From the NCBI GenBank assembly GCA_964439725.1, contig CAYTPY010000020.1, positions 1-25,669 of the forward strand: a stretch of 25,669 nt of DNA, written 5' to 3'. This document shows, piece by piece, positions 14,010 through 21,638 of the stretch (its first letter is position 1; the number at the start of each line of letters is the position of its first letter). The notes below the pieces were generated by a model. The model saw nothing but the letters and a program-made list of their open reading frames with translations, was not told where the DNA came from and searched no databases. The position numbers were made by a program, and so were the translations under genes. Origin of the DNA: Croceibacterium_A sp964439725. Its GTDB lineage: Bacteria > Pseudomonadota > Alphaproteobacteria > Sphingomonadales > Sphingomonadaceae.

Positions 14010-14918
14010 TCACGGCTCGTGCGGCCCTTCTATGATTTCGGCAGCGCGCGACCCCAGGTTGCGATGGAGAACAGTGGGCGAAAACCCGCCCTGACGCAAG
14101 GCTTCGGCAATCCGCTCAGCGACGAACACCGAGCGGTGTCGCCCGCCGGTGCAGCCGAAAGCGACGTTGACGTAGGTCTTTCCCTGCGCCGCATAGCGCG
14201 GCAGCAACTCAAGCAGCAGGTCGCGAATCCGGGAAAAGGACGACGCGAATGCCGGGTCGCGCTCGATATGGGCGCCGACCCCGGCGTCGGTCCCGGTCAG
14301 CTCCCGAAGGTCGGGGTCCCAGTGGGGATTGTCGAGGAAGCGCATGTCGAACACCAGGTCCGCGACCGGCGGCATACCGCGCGAGAAACCGAAGCTGGAG
14401 ACCGTGACCGTCATCGGCTTGGGAGCCGTCGCGCCGAACAACTCGCGCATGCGCAGCTGCAAGTCGTTGGCGGAAAAGTGCGTGGTATCGATCAACAGGT
14501 CGGCCCAGCGGCGCAGGGGGGCAAGCAATTCGCGCTCGGCCGCGATGCCCATGCCGACCGGCAGATCGTGAGCCAGGACGTGGCGCCGCCGAGTTTCGTT
14601 GAAACGCCGCTCCAATTCTTGTCCCGAGCAATCGAGGAACAGCGTGCTGACGACGACATCCTCGCGCATTTCGAGCTTCTTCACCCGCTCGATGATTTCC
14701 GTCGGAACGAAACCGCGGGTCCTGCAATCGAAGCCGATTGCCAAGGAATGCTCTGCGGTCTCACTTCCGACCAGTCGGGTCAGCAAGCGGATGGGAAAGT
14801 TGTCGATCGCTTCCCAGCCGAAGTCTTCCAGTTCCCGCAGCGCAGTGGTCTTGCCAGCGCCCAGCATCCCGGTGACGAGCAGGAGACGTTGCCGGCTAGA
14901 GGATAAGTCGCTGACCAT
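14010..14918 (-). CDS. rapZ: RNase adapter RapZ (YvcJ-family P-loop nucleotide-binding protein)
   Basis: The 302-residue protein is a RapZ/YvcJ member. Walker A is GMLGAGKT (residues 17-24), followed by the conserved EDFGWEAIDNFP and FDCRTRGF segments. The C-terminal domain has SFGFSRGMPPVADLVFDMRFLDNPHW (one conserved block) and AFGCTGGRHRSV. In E. coli, RapZ targets the GlmZ sRNA to RNase E and controls GlmS. GlmZ is not known in alphaproteobacteria, so the role here is unresolved and may concern nucleotide or phosphate signalling with the PTS. The ATG at 14918 has only a weak upstream purine stretch (GTAAG). It lies 54 bases downstream of hprK and 73 bases upstream of EIIA-Man. Association of rapZ with regulatory PTS genes is widespread in proteobacteria. 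Confidence 0.94.
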   Translation of the reverse strand: MVSDLSSSRQRLLLVTGMLGAGKTTALRELEDFGWEAIDNFPIRLLTRLVGSETAEHSLAIGFDCRTRGFVPTEIIERVKKLEMREDVVVSTLFLDCSGQELERRFNETRRRHVLAHDLPVGMGIAAERELLAPLRRWADLLIDTTHFSANDLQLRMRELFGATAPKPMTVTVSSFGFSRGMPPVADLVFDMRFLDNPHWDPDLRELTGTDAGVGAHIERDPAFASSFSRIRDLLLELLPRYAAQGKTYVNVAFGCTGGRHRSVFVAERIAEALRQGGFSPTVLHRNLGSRAAEIIEGPHEP

Positions 14919-14972
14919 CTTACGCGATGTGGCCTTGGCTGCGAGAAAAGGGAAGGGGGGCCGGCGCCGAGC

Positions 14973-15392
14973 TTACGGTATCCCATGGAGCGACAACGCC
15001 CACTCGGCCCGCAGCGGCAAGACCGATGTGTCGGGATGGAGCTTGGTCAGCGGCAGCTCTACCCCGGCGCGTGTTGTTTGCTCGGGCCCCTCCGGTAGCC
15101 GCTCCGCGCCGTCGTCGAGCCGCAGCACCAAAGACACAGGAGCGGGCACTGCGGGTACCGTGGCAATCCCGACGTTCCGGATTTCAAGGAGGCCGGCAAT
15201 GCGAGGTGGGGGAAGTGCCCACAACCGGCTTCCACGGCGCTCGAGCAGCACCCCGTCATCGCCGATAAGCGTGGCGCCGCGATCGATCAGCGCCAAGGCG
15301 AGGCTGGACTTTCCGATCCCGGGCGGCCCTTCGAGCAGTAGTCCGCGACCGCCGATCGTCACGCCCGTGGCTTGGTGCGGAATGGTCGTCAC
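14973..15392 (-). CDS. hprK: HPr kinase/phosphorylase, short alphaproteobacterial form
   Basis: HprK phosphorylates and dephosphorylates HPr on its regulatory Ser. At 139 residues this is the short form lacking the N-terminal domain of Firmicute HprK, as is usual in alphaproteobacteria. Walker A is GPPGIGKS (residues 22-29), the catalytic-loop Asp pair is in LIGDDGV (D45/D46), and LLEIRNVGI (about 68-76) is the HprK signature, here slightly altered from EIRGLGI. The frame extends to a TTG at 15419, but the GTG at 15392 overlaps the chvG stop codon (GTGA), which strongly supports coupled translation from there. The N-terminus VTTIPHQATGVTIGGRG also fits the family. Its HPr target is encoded downstream in the same series. 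Confidence 0.93.
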   Translation of the reverse strand: MTTIPHQATGVTIGGRGLLLEGPPGIGKSSLALALIDRGATLIGDDGVLLERRGSRLWALPPPRIAGLLEIRNVGIATVPAVPAPVSLVLRLDDGAERLPEGPEQTTRAGVELPLTKLHPDTSVLPLRAEWALSLHGIP

Positions 15393-16939
15393 GCCGCGGG
15401 AAGGTCCAGGATCAGGCAAGCGCCGGACCGCTCGTTCTCGCGGTCCGTTACGATCAAGGAGCCGTCGTGTGCCTCCGCGATCGTGCGCGCGATGGCGAGC
15501 CCAAGGCCGCTATGCGCTCCGAACTCCGTGTCCGGCCGGGAGGTGTGGAACCGCGCGAAGACCTTCTCTCGCTCGGATTCCGGAATTCCGGGGCCTTCGT
15601 CGCAGACGGTGACCACGACCCGTTCGCCCTGCTCGCGGATCTTGACCTCGATGGCGCCTTTCGGCGGGGAGAACGATACCGCGTTGTCGAGCAGGTTTTC
15701 GAGCACGCGTTCGAGACGCATCGGCACGCCCTGAACACGAGCTACGCGGCTCTGATGGATGATTTCGATCCGCACATCGCCGTTAAGGCCGCGGTCTTCG
15801 CGCGCCTGGGCGATGTTTTCCACCAGGCGGCCCATGTCGATTGTCTCGAACTTGGCACGGCTCAGCTCGGCGTCGATCCGGCTCGCTTCAGCAATCTCCG
15901 TGACGAGCCGGTCGATCCGGCGCACGTCGTGAGCTGCAATCTCGGTCAATTGGGAGCTCAGTTCCGCGTCTTTTACCCGCGGCAGCGACTCGATCGCGCT
16001 GCGCAAGCTGGCGAGCGGGTTCTTTATTTCGTGCGCCACGTCGGCAGCGAACGTCTCCACCGCATCGATCCGCTGCCGTAAGGCCACACTCATATCGGAG
16101 ACGGCGCGGGCCAAAACGCCGATCTCGTCGCCGCGCTGTTGCATCCGCGGGACTTCGACTTCGCGCTCACGACCGAGGCGCACTCGCACCGCCGCACCGC
16201 CGAGCCGACGTAGCGGATCGATGATGGTCCGTGCCAGATAGAGCGAGAGGATGATCGAGACGACTAGCGCCAGCGCGATGATCGAGAGCAATGACGTCCG
16301 CGCGTCGCGGACGGCTTGCGTGATGTCAGCGGCATTGCGGGTGGTGAGGAGCGTTGCTCCTCTGAGGCCGACGGGAGCAGCCGCGGTGATCACCGGGGTC
16401 CGGTCCGGCGCGCGGCGCAATTCGACTTGCGTCAGTCCTTGTTCACGGGCGCGGACAAGCTCAGGCCAGGCGGAGGCTCTTTCGGTCTCGGGTTCAATGT
16501 AGCGGGGCGGTTTTGGTGCCCCGACCAGCAAGTCCACGGCTTGGTCCAACCCACGTGCGAAGTCCTGCGGCCAAGGCGCGCTAACCGGGTCGCCAAACTG
16601 GAACGATGGTTCGGCCAGCTCGAAGCTGTCCGCCGACAACGTCCCATCCGCGTTGTACATCCGGAGCCGCATACGCTGCTCCTTGCCGATCTGGATTAGC
16701 AAGGCCTCCTGCCGCTCGCGTGTTGCTCCGGCGAGCGCTTCGGCGGTGATCTGCGCTTCGATCCGAGCGAGCTTGAAACGCTCCTCGAGAAGCTGACGCC
16801 GGTAGGAGTCGAGGAAGAACAGGCTGCCGGCCAGCAACAGCAATGGGATCAGGTTGACGGCGAGGATTCGCGCGGTGAGCGAGGCAGAGAGTGGAAAATG
16901 CAGCCTGTCGAGACGGCCGCGCAGCCCCTTTTCAGCCAT
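15389..16939 (-). CDS. chvG: Sensor histidine kinase ChvG (ExoS/BvrS-like)
   Basis: This membrane sensor kinase of the ChvG/ExoS/BvrS group responds to envelope or acid signals in related bacteria. The start at the ATG at 16939 overlaps the chvI stop by 8 bases (ATGGCTGA), giving 516 residues; a longer upstream frame is an artefact. Membrane helices are at about 25-43 (VNLIPLLLLAGSLFFL) and 217-238 (LLSIIALALVVSIILSL), bounding a periplasmic domain of about 170 residues. A HAMP segment follows (RTIIDPLRRLGGAAVRV). The H-box is FAADVAHEIKNPLASLRSA with H303, the N-box is LENLLDNAVSFSP, the G1 box DEGPGIP and the G2 box GLGLAIA. The stop codon overlaps the hprK GTG start. It is cotranscribed with chvI. 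Confidence 0.95.
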   Translation of the reverse strand: MAEKGLRGRLDRLHFPLSASLTARILAVNLIPLLLLAGSLFFLDSYRRQLLEERFKLARIEAQITAEALAGATRERQEALLIQIGKEQRMRLRMYNADGTLSADSFELAEPSFQFGDPVSAPWPQDFARGLDQAVDLLVGAPKPPRYIEPETERASAWPELVRAREQGLTQVELRRAPDRTPVITAAAPVGLRGATLLTTRNAADITQAVRDARTSLLSIIALALVVSIILSLYLARTIIDPLRRLGGAAVRVRLGREREVEVPRMQQRGDEIGVLARAVSDMSVALRQRIDAVETFAADVAHEIKNPLASLRSAIESLPRVKDAELSSQLTEIAAHDVRRIDRLVTEIAEASRIDAELSRAKFETIDMGRLVENIAQAREDRGLNGDVRIEIIHQSRVARVQGVPMRLERVLENLLDNAVSFSPPKGAIEVKIREQGERVVVTVCDEGPGIPESEREKVFARFHTSRPDTEFGAHSGLGLAIARTIAEAHDGSLIVTDRENERSGACLILDLPAA

Positions 16940-17681
16940 CGGTGAAGCTGTATCCGGCACCGTAGAGCGTCTCGATGGCGCCGAAGTCAGGATCGGAGGC
17001 ACGGAACTTGCGACGTAGCCGCTTGATATGGCTGTCGACCGTCCGATCGTCGACGAAGACGTCGTCCGGATAGGCTGCATCCATCAACTGGTTGCGGCTC
17101 TTGATCACGCCGGGGCGCTGAGCCAGCGCCTCGAGGATCAGGAACTCGGTGACCGTGAGCGAGACCTGCCGTCCGTCCCAGGTCACTCGATGCCGCGAAG
17201 GGTCCATCCGCAACCGGCCGCGCTGTATCATGTGTCCTTCTGCAACCGACGCTTCACCGCCCGCGAGCGCGGGTTCGCGTTCCGGCGCAGCGCGGCGAAG
17301 GATCGCTCGGATGCGGGCAAGCAGCAGCCGCTGGCTGTAAGGTTTGGCGATGTAGTCGTCCGCGCCCATCGCAAGGCCGGCTTCCTCGTCCTGCTCCTCG
17401 TCCTTGCTGGTCAGGAAGATCACCGGCAGCTCCGACTGAGCTCGCAGCTGCCTGAGCAGTTCCATTCCGTCCATACGCGGCATCTTGATGTCGAAGATGG
17501 CAAGATCCGGCGGGTTCTCGACGAGCGCCTTCAGCGCCGCTTCGCCGTCCGAGTAAACGCGGGTCGCATACCCTTCCGCCTGAAGAGCGATCGACAGCGT
17601 GGTCAGGATGTTGCGATCGTCGTCCACCAAGGCAATGGTGCGCGTGTGATCTCCGGCGGGCGCGGGGGCTGCATCGTCCAT
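16932..17681 (-). CDS. chvI: Response regulator ChvI (OmpR/PhoB family)
   Basis: This 249-residue OmpR-type regulator is the partner of ChvG. The receiver domain (about 14-130) has the acidic pair in ALVDDD, the phospho-acceptor D64 in AIFDIKMPRMDG, and K113 in IAKPYS. The C-terminal winged helix (about 160-245) has LTVTEFLILEALAQRPG and DDRTVDSHIKRLRRKF. The ATG at 17681 has a weak AGG about 10 bases upstream. The gene overlaps chvG by 8 bases. It is divergent from pckA, an arrangement conserved across alphaproteobacteria, where ChvGI-type systems (BvrRS, ExoS-ChvI) govern envelope properties and metabolism. The palindrome at 17728-17754 lies between it and pckA and is a possible site of control, though whether ChvI binds it is untested. 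Confidence 0.95.
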   Translation of the reverse strand: MDDAAPAPAGDHTRTIALVDDDRNILTTLSIALQAEGYATRVYSDGEAALKALVENPPDLAIFDIKMPRMDGMELLRQLRAQSELPVIFLTSKDEEQDEEAGLAMGADDYIAKPYSQRLLLARIRAILRRAAPEREPALAGGEASVAEGHMIQRGRLRMDPSRHRVTWDGRQVSLTVTEFLILEALAQRPGVIKSRNQLMDAAYPDDVFVDDRTVDSHIKRLRRKFRASDPDFGAIETLYGAGYSFTDG

Positions 17682-17727
17682 CGCAGCCGACCTATCGCGT
17701 CCGTACTAAAGAGACAATTGTGCTGCC

Positions 17728-17754
17728 GCACTGAAGATCATGAAGCTTCAGTGC
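17728..17754. promoter_or_regulatory. Palindrome in the chvI/pckA divergent region
   Basis: GCACTGAAG (17728-17736) and CTTCAGTGC (17746-17754) are perfect 9-bp inverted arms around a 9-base spacer. The spacer adds a nested TGAAGCTTCA dyad (17741-17750). It ends 3 bases before the -35 of the pckA promoter, where activators commonly bind. The left arm lies about 47 bases from the chvI start. Confidence 0.5.
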
Positions 17755-17757
17755 TGT

Positions 17758-17786
17758 TTGACGCAACTGGCGTTCGAGATTATGCG
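17758..17786 (+). promoter_or_regulatory. Sigma70-type promoter for pckA
   Basis: TTGACG (17758-17763) and TATGCG (17781-17786) are separated by 17 bases. Transcription would start near 17793, giving a leader of about 50 bases before the GTG start. A GGGAG Shine-Dalgarno lies at 17830-17834. Confidence 0.55.
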
Positions 17787-17843
17787 CTCGCGCAAGCCGC
17801 GGCGCGGCAAATTAATCGGATCTTATCCCGGGAGAACGCCTGA

Positions 17844-19439
17844 GTGACTGCCCCGACTGCCGTTAGCCTGTCCGACCAAGGCATCGAAACCGGCGCCCGG
17901 ATCTTTGCCAACCTGCAAACGCCACACCTGGTCGAGCACGCTGTCACGAACGGCGAGGGCAAGCTCGCAAAAGACGGACCGCTAGTGGTCAAGACCGGCA
18001 AGCACACGGGACGATCGGCCAAGGACAAGTTCATCGTCCGTGATGCCGAGACCGAGAACACGGTGTGGTGGGGCAAGGTCAACGTGCCTATGACGCCGGA
18101 GCACTTCGCCGCGCTCAAGGCCGATTTCCTGGCGGCACTGGGCGAGAAGGACAGGCTCTACGTTGCCGACCTGTTCGGCGGATCGCAGCCCGAGCACCGC
18201 GTCAACGTGCGCGTGATCAACGAGCTCGCTTGGCACAACCTGTTCATCCGTACGCTGCTGGTCCGCCCGACAACGCAGGATCTGGAGGGCTTCACGCCCG
18301 AATACACCATCATCGACCTGCCGAGCTTCCGCGCCGATCCCGAGCGCCACGGAACGCGCAGCGAGACGGTTGTCGCGGTCAACCTGTCCGAAAAGCTGAT
18401 CCTCATCGGCGGCACTGCCTATGCAGGCGAGATGAAGAAGAGCGTGTTCGGCATCCTCAACTACTTGCTCCCGGTAACGGGCGTGATGCCGATGCATTGC
18501 TCGGCCAACGTCGGTCCGGACGGCAAGACGGCGGTGTTCTTCGGGCTGTCCGGCACCGGCAAAACGACGCTCTCCGCCGATGCCAGCCGCACGCTGATCG
18601 GTGACGACGAGCACGGCTGGTCGGACACGGCGGTCTTCAACTTCGAAGGCGGCTGCTATGCCAAGATGATCCGTCTCTCGCCCGAGGCTGAGCCGGAAAT
18701 CTACGCGACCACCCGGATGTTCGGCACCGTGCTTGAGAACGTGGTGATGGACGAAGACACCCGCGAACTCGACTTCGACGACAACTCGCTGGCCGAGAAC
18801 AGCCGCGGCGCCTATCCGATCGAGTTCATCCCGAATTCGTCCGAGAAGAACCTGGGCCCGGTTCCGGCCAACGTGGTCATGCTGACCGCCGACGCGTTTG
18901 GTGTGCTTCCTCCGATCGCGCGGCTGACGCCCGATCAGGCGATGTATCACTTCCTCTCGGGCTACACGGCCAAAGTCGCAGGTACCGAGATCGGCGTGAC
19001 CGAGCCAGAAGCGACTTTCAGCACTTGCTTCGGCGCCCCCTTCATGCCGCGCCACCCGAGCGTCTATGGCAACTTGCTCAAGGAGCGGATTGCCAAGGGC
19101 GGTGTGCAGTGCTGGCTGCTCAACACCGGCTGGACCGGTGGCAAGTACGGCGTCGGGCAGCGTATGCCGATCAAAGCAACCCGTGCACTGCTCAACGCCG
19201 CACTGGATGGGTCGTTGAACGATGCAGAGTTCCGCAAGGACCCGAACTTCGGGTTCGACGTGCCAGTGGCCGTGGAAGGGGTCGATAGCGCGATCCTCGA
19301 CCCGCGCTCGACCTGGACAGACAAGGACGAGTACGACCGCACCGCGCAGAAGCTGGTCCAGCTGTTCGTCGACAACTTCGCGCAGTTCGAAGCTCACGTC
19401 GACGAGAGCGTACGCAAGGCCGCCCCGCAGGCTGCCTGA
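17844..19439 (+). CDS. pckA: Phosphoenolpyruvate carboxykinase (ATP)
   Basis: ATP-dependent PEPCK decarboxylates and phosphorylates oxaloacetate to PEP, the committing step of gluconeogenesis from C4 acids. The 531-residue length is standard. Visible motifs are the oxaloacetate/metal region GGTAYAGEMKKSVF (K198/K199), H218 in PMHCSANVG, the kinase-1a P-loop GLSGTGKT (234-241), and kinase-2 LIGDDEHGW (D254/D255). The start is a GTG with GGGAG 9 bases upstream. It has its own promoter, is divergent from chvI, and is followed by a strong hairpin. Linkage to chvIG and the regulatory PTS genes is conserved in alphaproteobacteria and suggests control by carbon or envelope status. Confidence 0.97.
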   Translation: MTAPTAVSLSDQGIETGARIFANLQTPHLVEHAVTNGEGKLAKDGPLVVKTGKHTGRSAKDKFIVRDAETENTVWWGKVNVPMTPEHFAALKADFLAALGEKDRLYVADLFGGSQPEHRVNVRVINELAWHNLFIRTLLVRPTTQDLEGFTPEYTIIDLPSFRADPERHGTRSETVVAVNLSEKLILIGGTAYAGEMKKSVFGILNYLLPVTGVMPMHCSANVGPDGKTAVFFGLSGTGKTTLSADASRTLIGDDEHGWSDTAVFNFEGGCYAKMIRLSPEAEPEIYATTRMFGTVLENVVMDEDTRELDFDDNSLAENSRGAYPIEFIPNSSEKNLGPVPANVVMLTADAFGVLPPIARLTPDQAMYHFLSGYTAKVAGTEIGVTEPEATFSTCFGAPFMPRHPSVYGNLLKERIAKGGVQCWLLNTGWTGGKYGVGQRMPIKATRALLNAALDGSLNDAEFRKDPNFGFDVPVAVEGVDSAILDPRSTWTDKDEYDRTAQKLVQLFVDNFAQFEAHVDESVRKAAPQAA

Positions 19440-19458
19440 CTTTAAATGTTAAATGGCG

Positions 19459-19487
19459 GACAACGCGGGCCTAGGGCCCACGTTGTC
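19459..19487 (+). terminator. Terminator-like hairpin after pckA
   Basis: GACAACG (19459-19465) pairs with CGTTGTC (19481-19487). After one mismatch a further 5-bp GC stem (GGGCC with GGCCC) closes on a 3-base TAG loop. It lies 20 bases after the pckA stop. No extended T-run follows (only TTG), so termination may be partial or Rho-assisted. Confidence 0.6.
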
Positions 19488-19540
19488 TTGCCGTTCAACG
19501 CGCGTGGATTTTGCGGGCCTGCGCGGCTAGGCTCACTGCC

Positions 19541-19750
19541 ATGGACGCAATTCTGTCGCTGTTGGTGCTCGTGGCAATCGCTCTTGTCGCCGCTGCCGTT
19601 TGGCGTTGGCGGCGAGGCGGAGCAAGCAAACAGGTCTGGCTCATGATCCTGCTCGCTGTGGTGATGATCGCCAACGTTCTTATATGGACGATTCCGGACA
19701 GCAGCGGCACGGCCCCGGTTGACCGCGCCGCGGAGGGGCCAGTGCGTTAA
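19541..19750 (+). CDS. Small membrane protein, function unknown
   Basis: This 69-residue protein, from the ATG at 19541, starts MDAILSLLVLVAIALVAAAVW, a first membrane helix. A basic loop RWRRGGASK follows, then a second helix (LMILLAVVMIANVLIWTI, about residues 35-52) and a short polar tail. The positive loop suggests both termini face the periplasm. I do not recognise the family. A longer reading from 19511 is possible, but the extension (MRACAARLTA) is unlike a membrane-protein N-terminus. No Shine-Dalgarno is evident. It lies between pckA and a convergent hydrolase gene. Confidence 0.6.
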   Translation: MDAILSLLVLVAIALVAAAVWRWRRGGASKQVWLMILLAVVMIANVLIWTIPDSSGTAPVDRAAEGPVR

Positions 19751-19773
19751 TTCGCGCTACCCCTGCTGCTCCG

Positions 19774-20430
19774 TCAGCGGATCGTGCACTCAGGCGAGAG
19801 ACGGAAGTCGAGGTAGTTGTCGACTGACGCCATGAGCTCTTCAATTTCGTTCTCGAAGAAGTGGTTGGCCCGCGGGATTTCCTCGTGGTGAATCGTGATA
19901 TGCTTCTGCGTGCGCAGCTTCTCGACCAGCTTGGTTACCGATTGTGGTTGCACCACGGTGTCCGCCGCGCCCTGAATGAAGATGCCCGAGGCAGGGCAGG
20001 GCGCGAGGAACGAAAAGTCGTACATGTTCGCCGGCGGCGCGATAGAAATAAAGCCGCGGATTTCGGGGCGCCGCATCAGGAGTTGCATGCCGATCAAGGC
20101 CCCGAAACTGACGCCTGCAACCCAAGTGGTCTGCGACTCGGGATGGATCGACTGTACCCAATCGAGCGCTGCAGCTGCGTCAGATAGCTCACCGATGCCG
20201 TTGTCGAAGCTGCCCTGGCTGCGGCCGACGCCGCGGAAGTTGAAGCGCAGCGTTGCAAAGCCTCGGTCGACAAAGGTCTTGTAGAGGCGCTGGACGATGC
20301 GGTCGTTCATCGTGCCACCGCCTTGGGAATGCGGATGCAGGATCATCGCCACGGGCGCTCGAGGGCGCGGAGCCGGGGCGAAGCGGCCTTCTAAACGGCC
20401 TTCAGGGCCGGGAAAAATCACGGAGGGCAT
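19774..20430 (-). CDS. Alpha/beta-fold hydrolase (dienelactone-hydrolase-like / COG2945 type)
   Basis: The 218-residue protein is an alpha/beta hydrolase. The oxyanion segment is LHPHSQGGGTMND, the nucleophile elbow GVSFGA carries S108, and the probable triad is completed by D157 (QGAADTVV) and H190 (RANHFF). FNFRGVGRSQG is typical of the COG2945 group, small cytosolic hydrolases of unknown substrate. There is no signal peptide. The ATG at 20430 has only a weak AGAG-like Shine-Dalgarno. It is divergent from the first cysteine desulfurase gene and has a promoter-like TTGCGA-N16-TATATA upstream. The substrate cannot be predicted. Confidence 0.85.
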   Translation of the reverse strand: MPSVIFPGPEGRLEGRFAPAPRPRAPVAMILHPHSQGGGTMNDRIVQRLYKTFVDRGFATLRFNFRGVGRSQGSFDNGIGELSDAAAALDWVQSIHPESQTTWVAGVSFGALIGMQLLMRRPEIRGFISIAPPANMYDFSFLAPCPASGIFIQGAADTVVQPQSVTKLVEKLRTQKHITIHHEEIPRANHFFENEIEELMASVDNYLDFRLSPECTIR

Positions 20431-20483
20431 AGCGTGCTCTATGTAACGGGTTGGTGCGCGCTGGCGCGCTCAGGGTTGCCGGC

Positions 20484-20511
20484 TATATAGCGACCGTGCA
20501 ACTTTTCGCAA
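20484..20511 (-). promoter_or_regulatory. Promoter-like sequence for the hydrolase gene
   Basis: On the minus strand TTGCGA (plus 20506-20511) and TATATA (plus 20484-20489) are separated by 16 bases. The -10 lies 53 bases upstream of the hydrolase ATG. The same AT-rich patch could also serve the divergent desulfurase gene, for which I see no separate convincing -35/-10 pair. Confidence 0.4.
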
Positions 20512-20521
20512 TTCCCGTGCA

Positions 20522-21574
20522 ATGAGCCGCATCTATCTGGATCACGCTGCGACCACACCGCTGCGCCCCGAGGCGCGCGAGGCGATGATGCGCGGATTCG
20601 ACTCGTGGGCCAATCCATCGAGCCCGCATGCCGAAGGGAGGGCGGCGCGGGCTGCACTCGAAGACGCGCGTGAACGGATCAAGGCGGCGCTGCAGTGGGA
20701 GGGGGAGGTTATCTTCACATCGGGCGCCAGCGAAGCGCTCGCGCTCGGACTGAGCCAGGCCAAAGTCGATCGTAGGCTGGTCTCGGCGGCCGAGCATGAC
20801 GCCGTATTTCGTGCCGCACCGCAAGCCGAAGTCCTGCCGATCGTCGCGGGTGCGGTCGATCCGGCCGCGCTCGAAGAAGCGCTGGTGCGGCCTGGGCGGG
20901 CAGCCGTTGCCGTGCAGTCGATCAACTCCGAAACAGGCACGGTGCTGCTGCCGCACGACGATACTTCGCTCGTGGAGCGGGTGCGCGAAGCTGATGGCCT
21001 GTTCCTCGCCGACTGCTCGCAATCTGCAGGGCGCGTGCCGCTTCCCGAAGCGGACATGATCGTCGTTTCGGCCCACAAACTCGGCGGTGCGATCGGTACC
21101 GGCGCGCTGCTGGTGAAGGATTTCGGCATGCTCGAGGCGAGTGGCGGGCAGGAACGCGGCTATCGCTCGGGTACCGAGAATTTACCCGGTGTGCTCGGCT
21201 TCGCTGCCGCGCTCGAAGCGGGCGGGGTTGAGACGTGGTCGACATCCTATCCCGATCGATTCGAGTTCAAGGACCTGCTGTCGCGCGCCGGGGAGGTTCT
21301 ACGGCCCGGCCGGCAGTGCTCGCACATCGTCGCTGTCGCGCACGAGCGGCTCAGCGCGGCCTCGCTGCTGATCCGCCTCGATGCGATGGGTTTCGCGATC
21401 TCGGCTGGCAGCGCTTGCTCTTCGGGCACGCTCAAGCGGAGCCGCGCACTCGCCGCGTTCGGTGTCGATGACAGCCTGGCCCACCGCACCGTCCGGGTCA
21501 GCATTGGCTGGAACACGACTCCCGCTGAGCTGCACGCGTTCTGTGAGGCGTGGTGCGAGATTGCCGGGGCTTGA
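20522..21574 (+). CDS. Cysteine desulfurase (NifS/IscS family, first copy)
   Basis: This PLP enzyme converts cysteine to alanine and a Cys-bound persulfide. Its 350 residues are shorter than IscS (about 400). It starts MSRIYLDHAATTPLRPEA, the family N-terminus. Active-site residues are H92 (AAEHDAV), D164 and Q167 (ADCSQSAG), the Schiff-base lysine K186 (VVSAHKLGG) and the persulfide C299 (SAGSACSSGT). GGQERGYRSGTEN is the typical cofactor-phosphate loop. All catalytic residues are present, so activity is likely. No Shine-Dalgarno stands out at the ATG, which is preceded by TCCCGTGCA. A second desulfurase gene begins 64 bases downstream, followed by a ferredoxin gene, indicating an Fe-S or sulfur-trafficking operon. 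Confidence 0.92.
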   Translation: MSRIYLDHAATTPLRPEAREAMMRGFDSWANPSSPHAEGRAARAALEDARERIKAALQWEGEVIFTSGASEALALGLSQAKVDRRLVSAAEHDAVFRAAPQAEVLPIVAGAVDPAALEEALVRPGRAAVAVQSINSETGTVLLPHDDTSLVERVREADGLFLADCSQSAGRVPLPEADMIVVSAHKLGGAIGTGALLVKDFGMLEASGGQERGYRSGTENLPGVLGFAAALEAGGVETWSTSYPDRFEFKDLLSRAGEVLRPGRQCSHIVAVAHERLSAASLLIRLDAMGFAISAGSACSSGTLKRSRALAAFGVDDSLAHRTVRVSIGWNTTPAELHAFCEAWCEIAGA

Positions 21575-21638
21575 TCGTGTTTGGCCTACCGCTCGCTGCC
21601 GTTGAGGCGTTCCCCGCGACCCCGGATGAGGGCGTGAG

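Noticed and set aside
16940..17080. 47-residue N-terminal extension of ChvG
   Set aside because: It overlaps the C-terminal coding part of chvI; the ATG at 16939 in an 8-base overlap is the natural start.
17982..19397. 471-codon minus-strand ORF opposite pckA
   Set aside because: It is a shadow of the strongly conserved pckA frame and has no recognisable domain.
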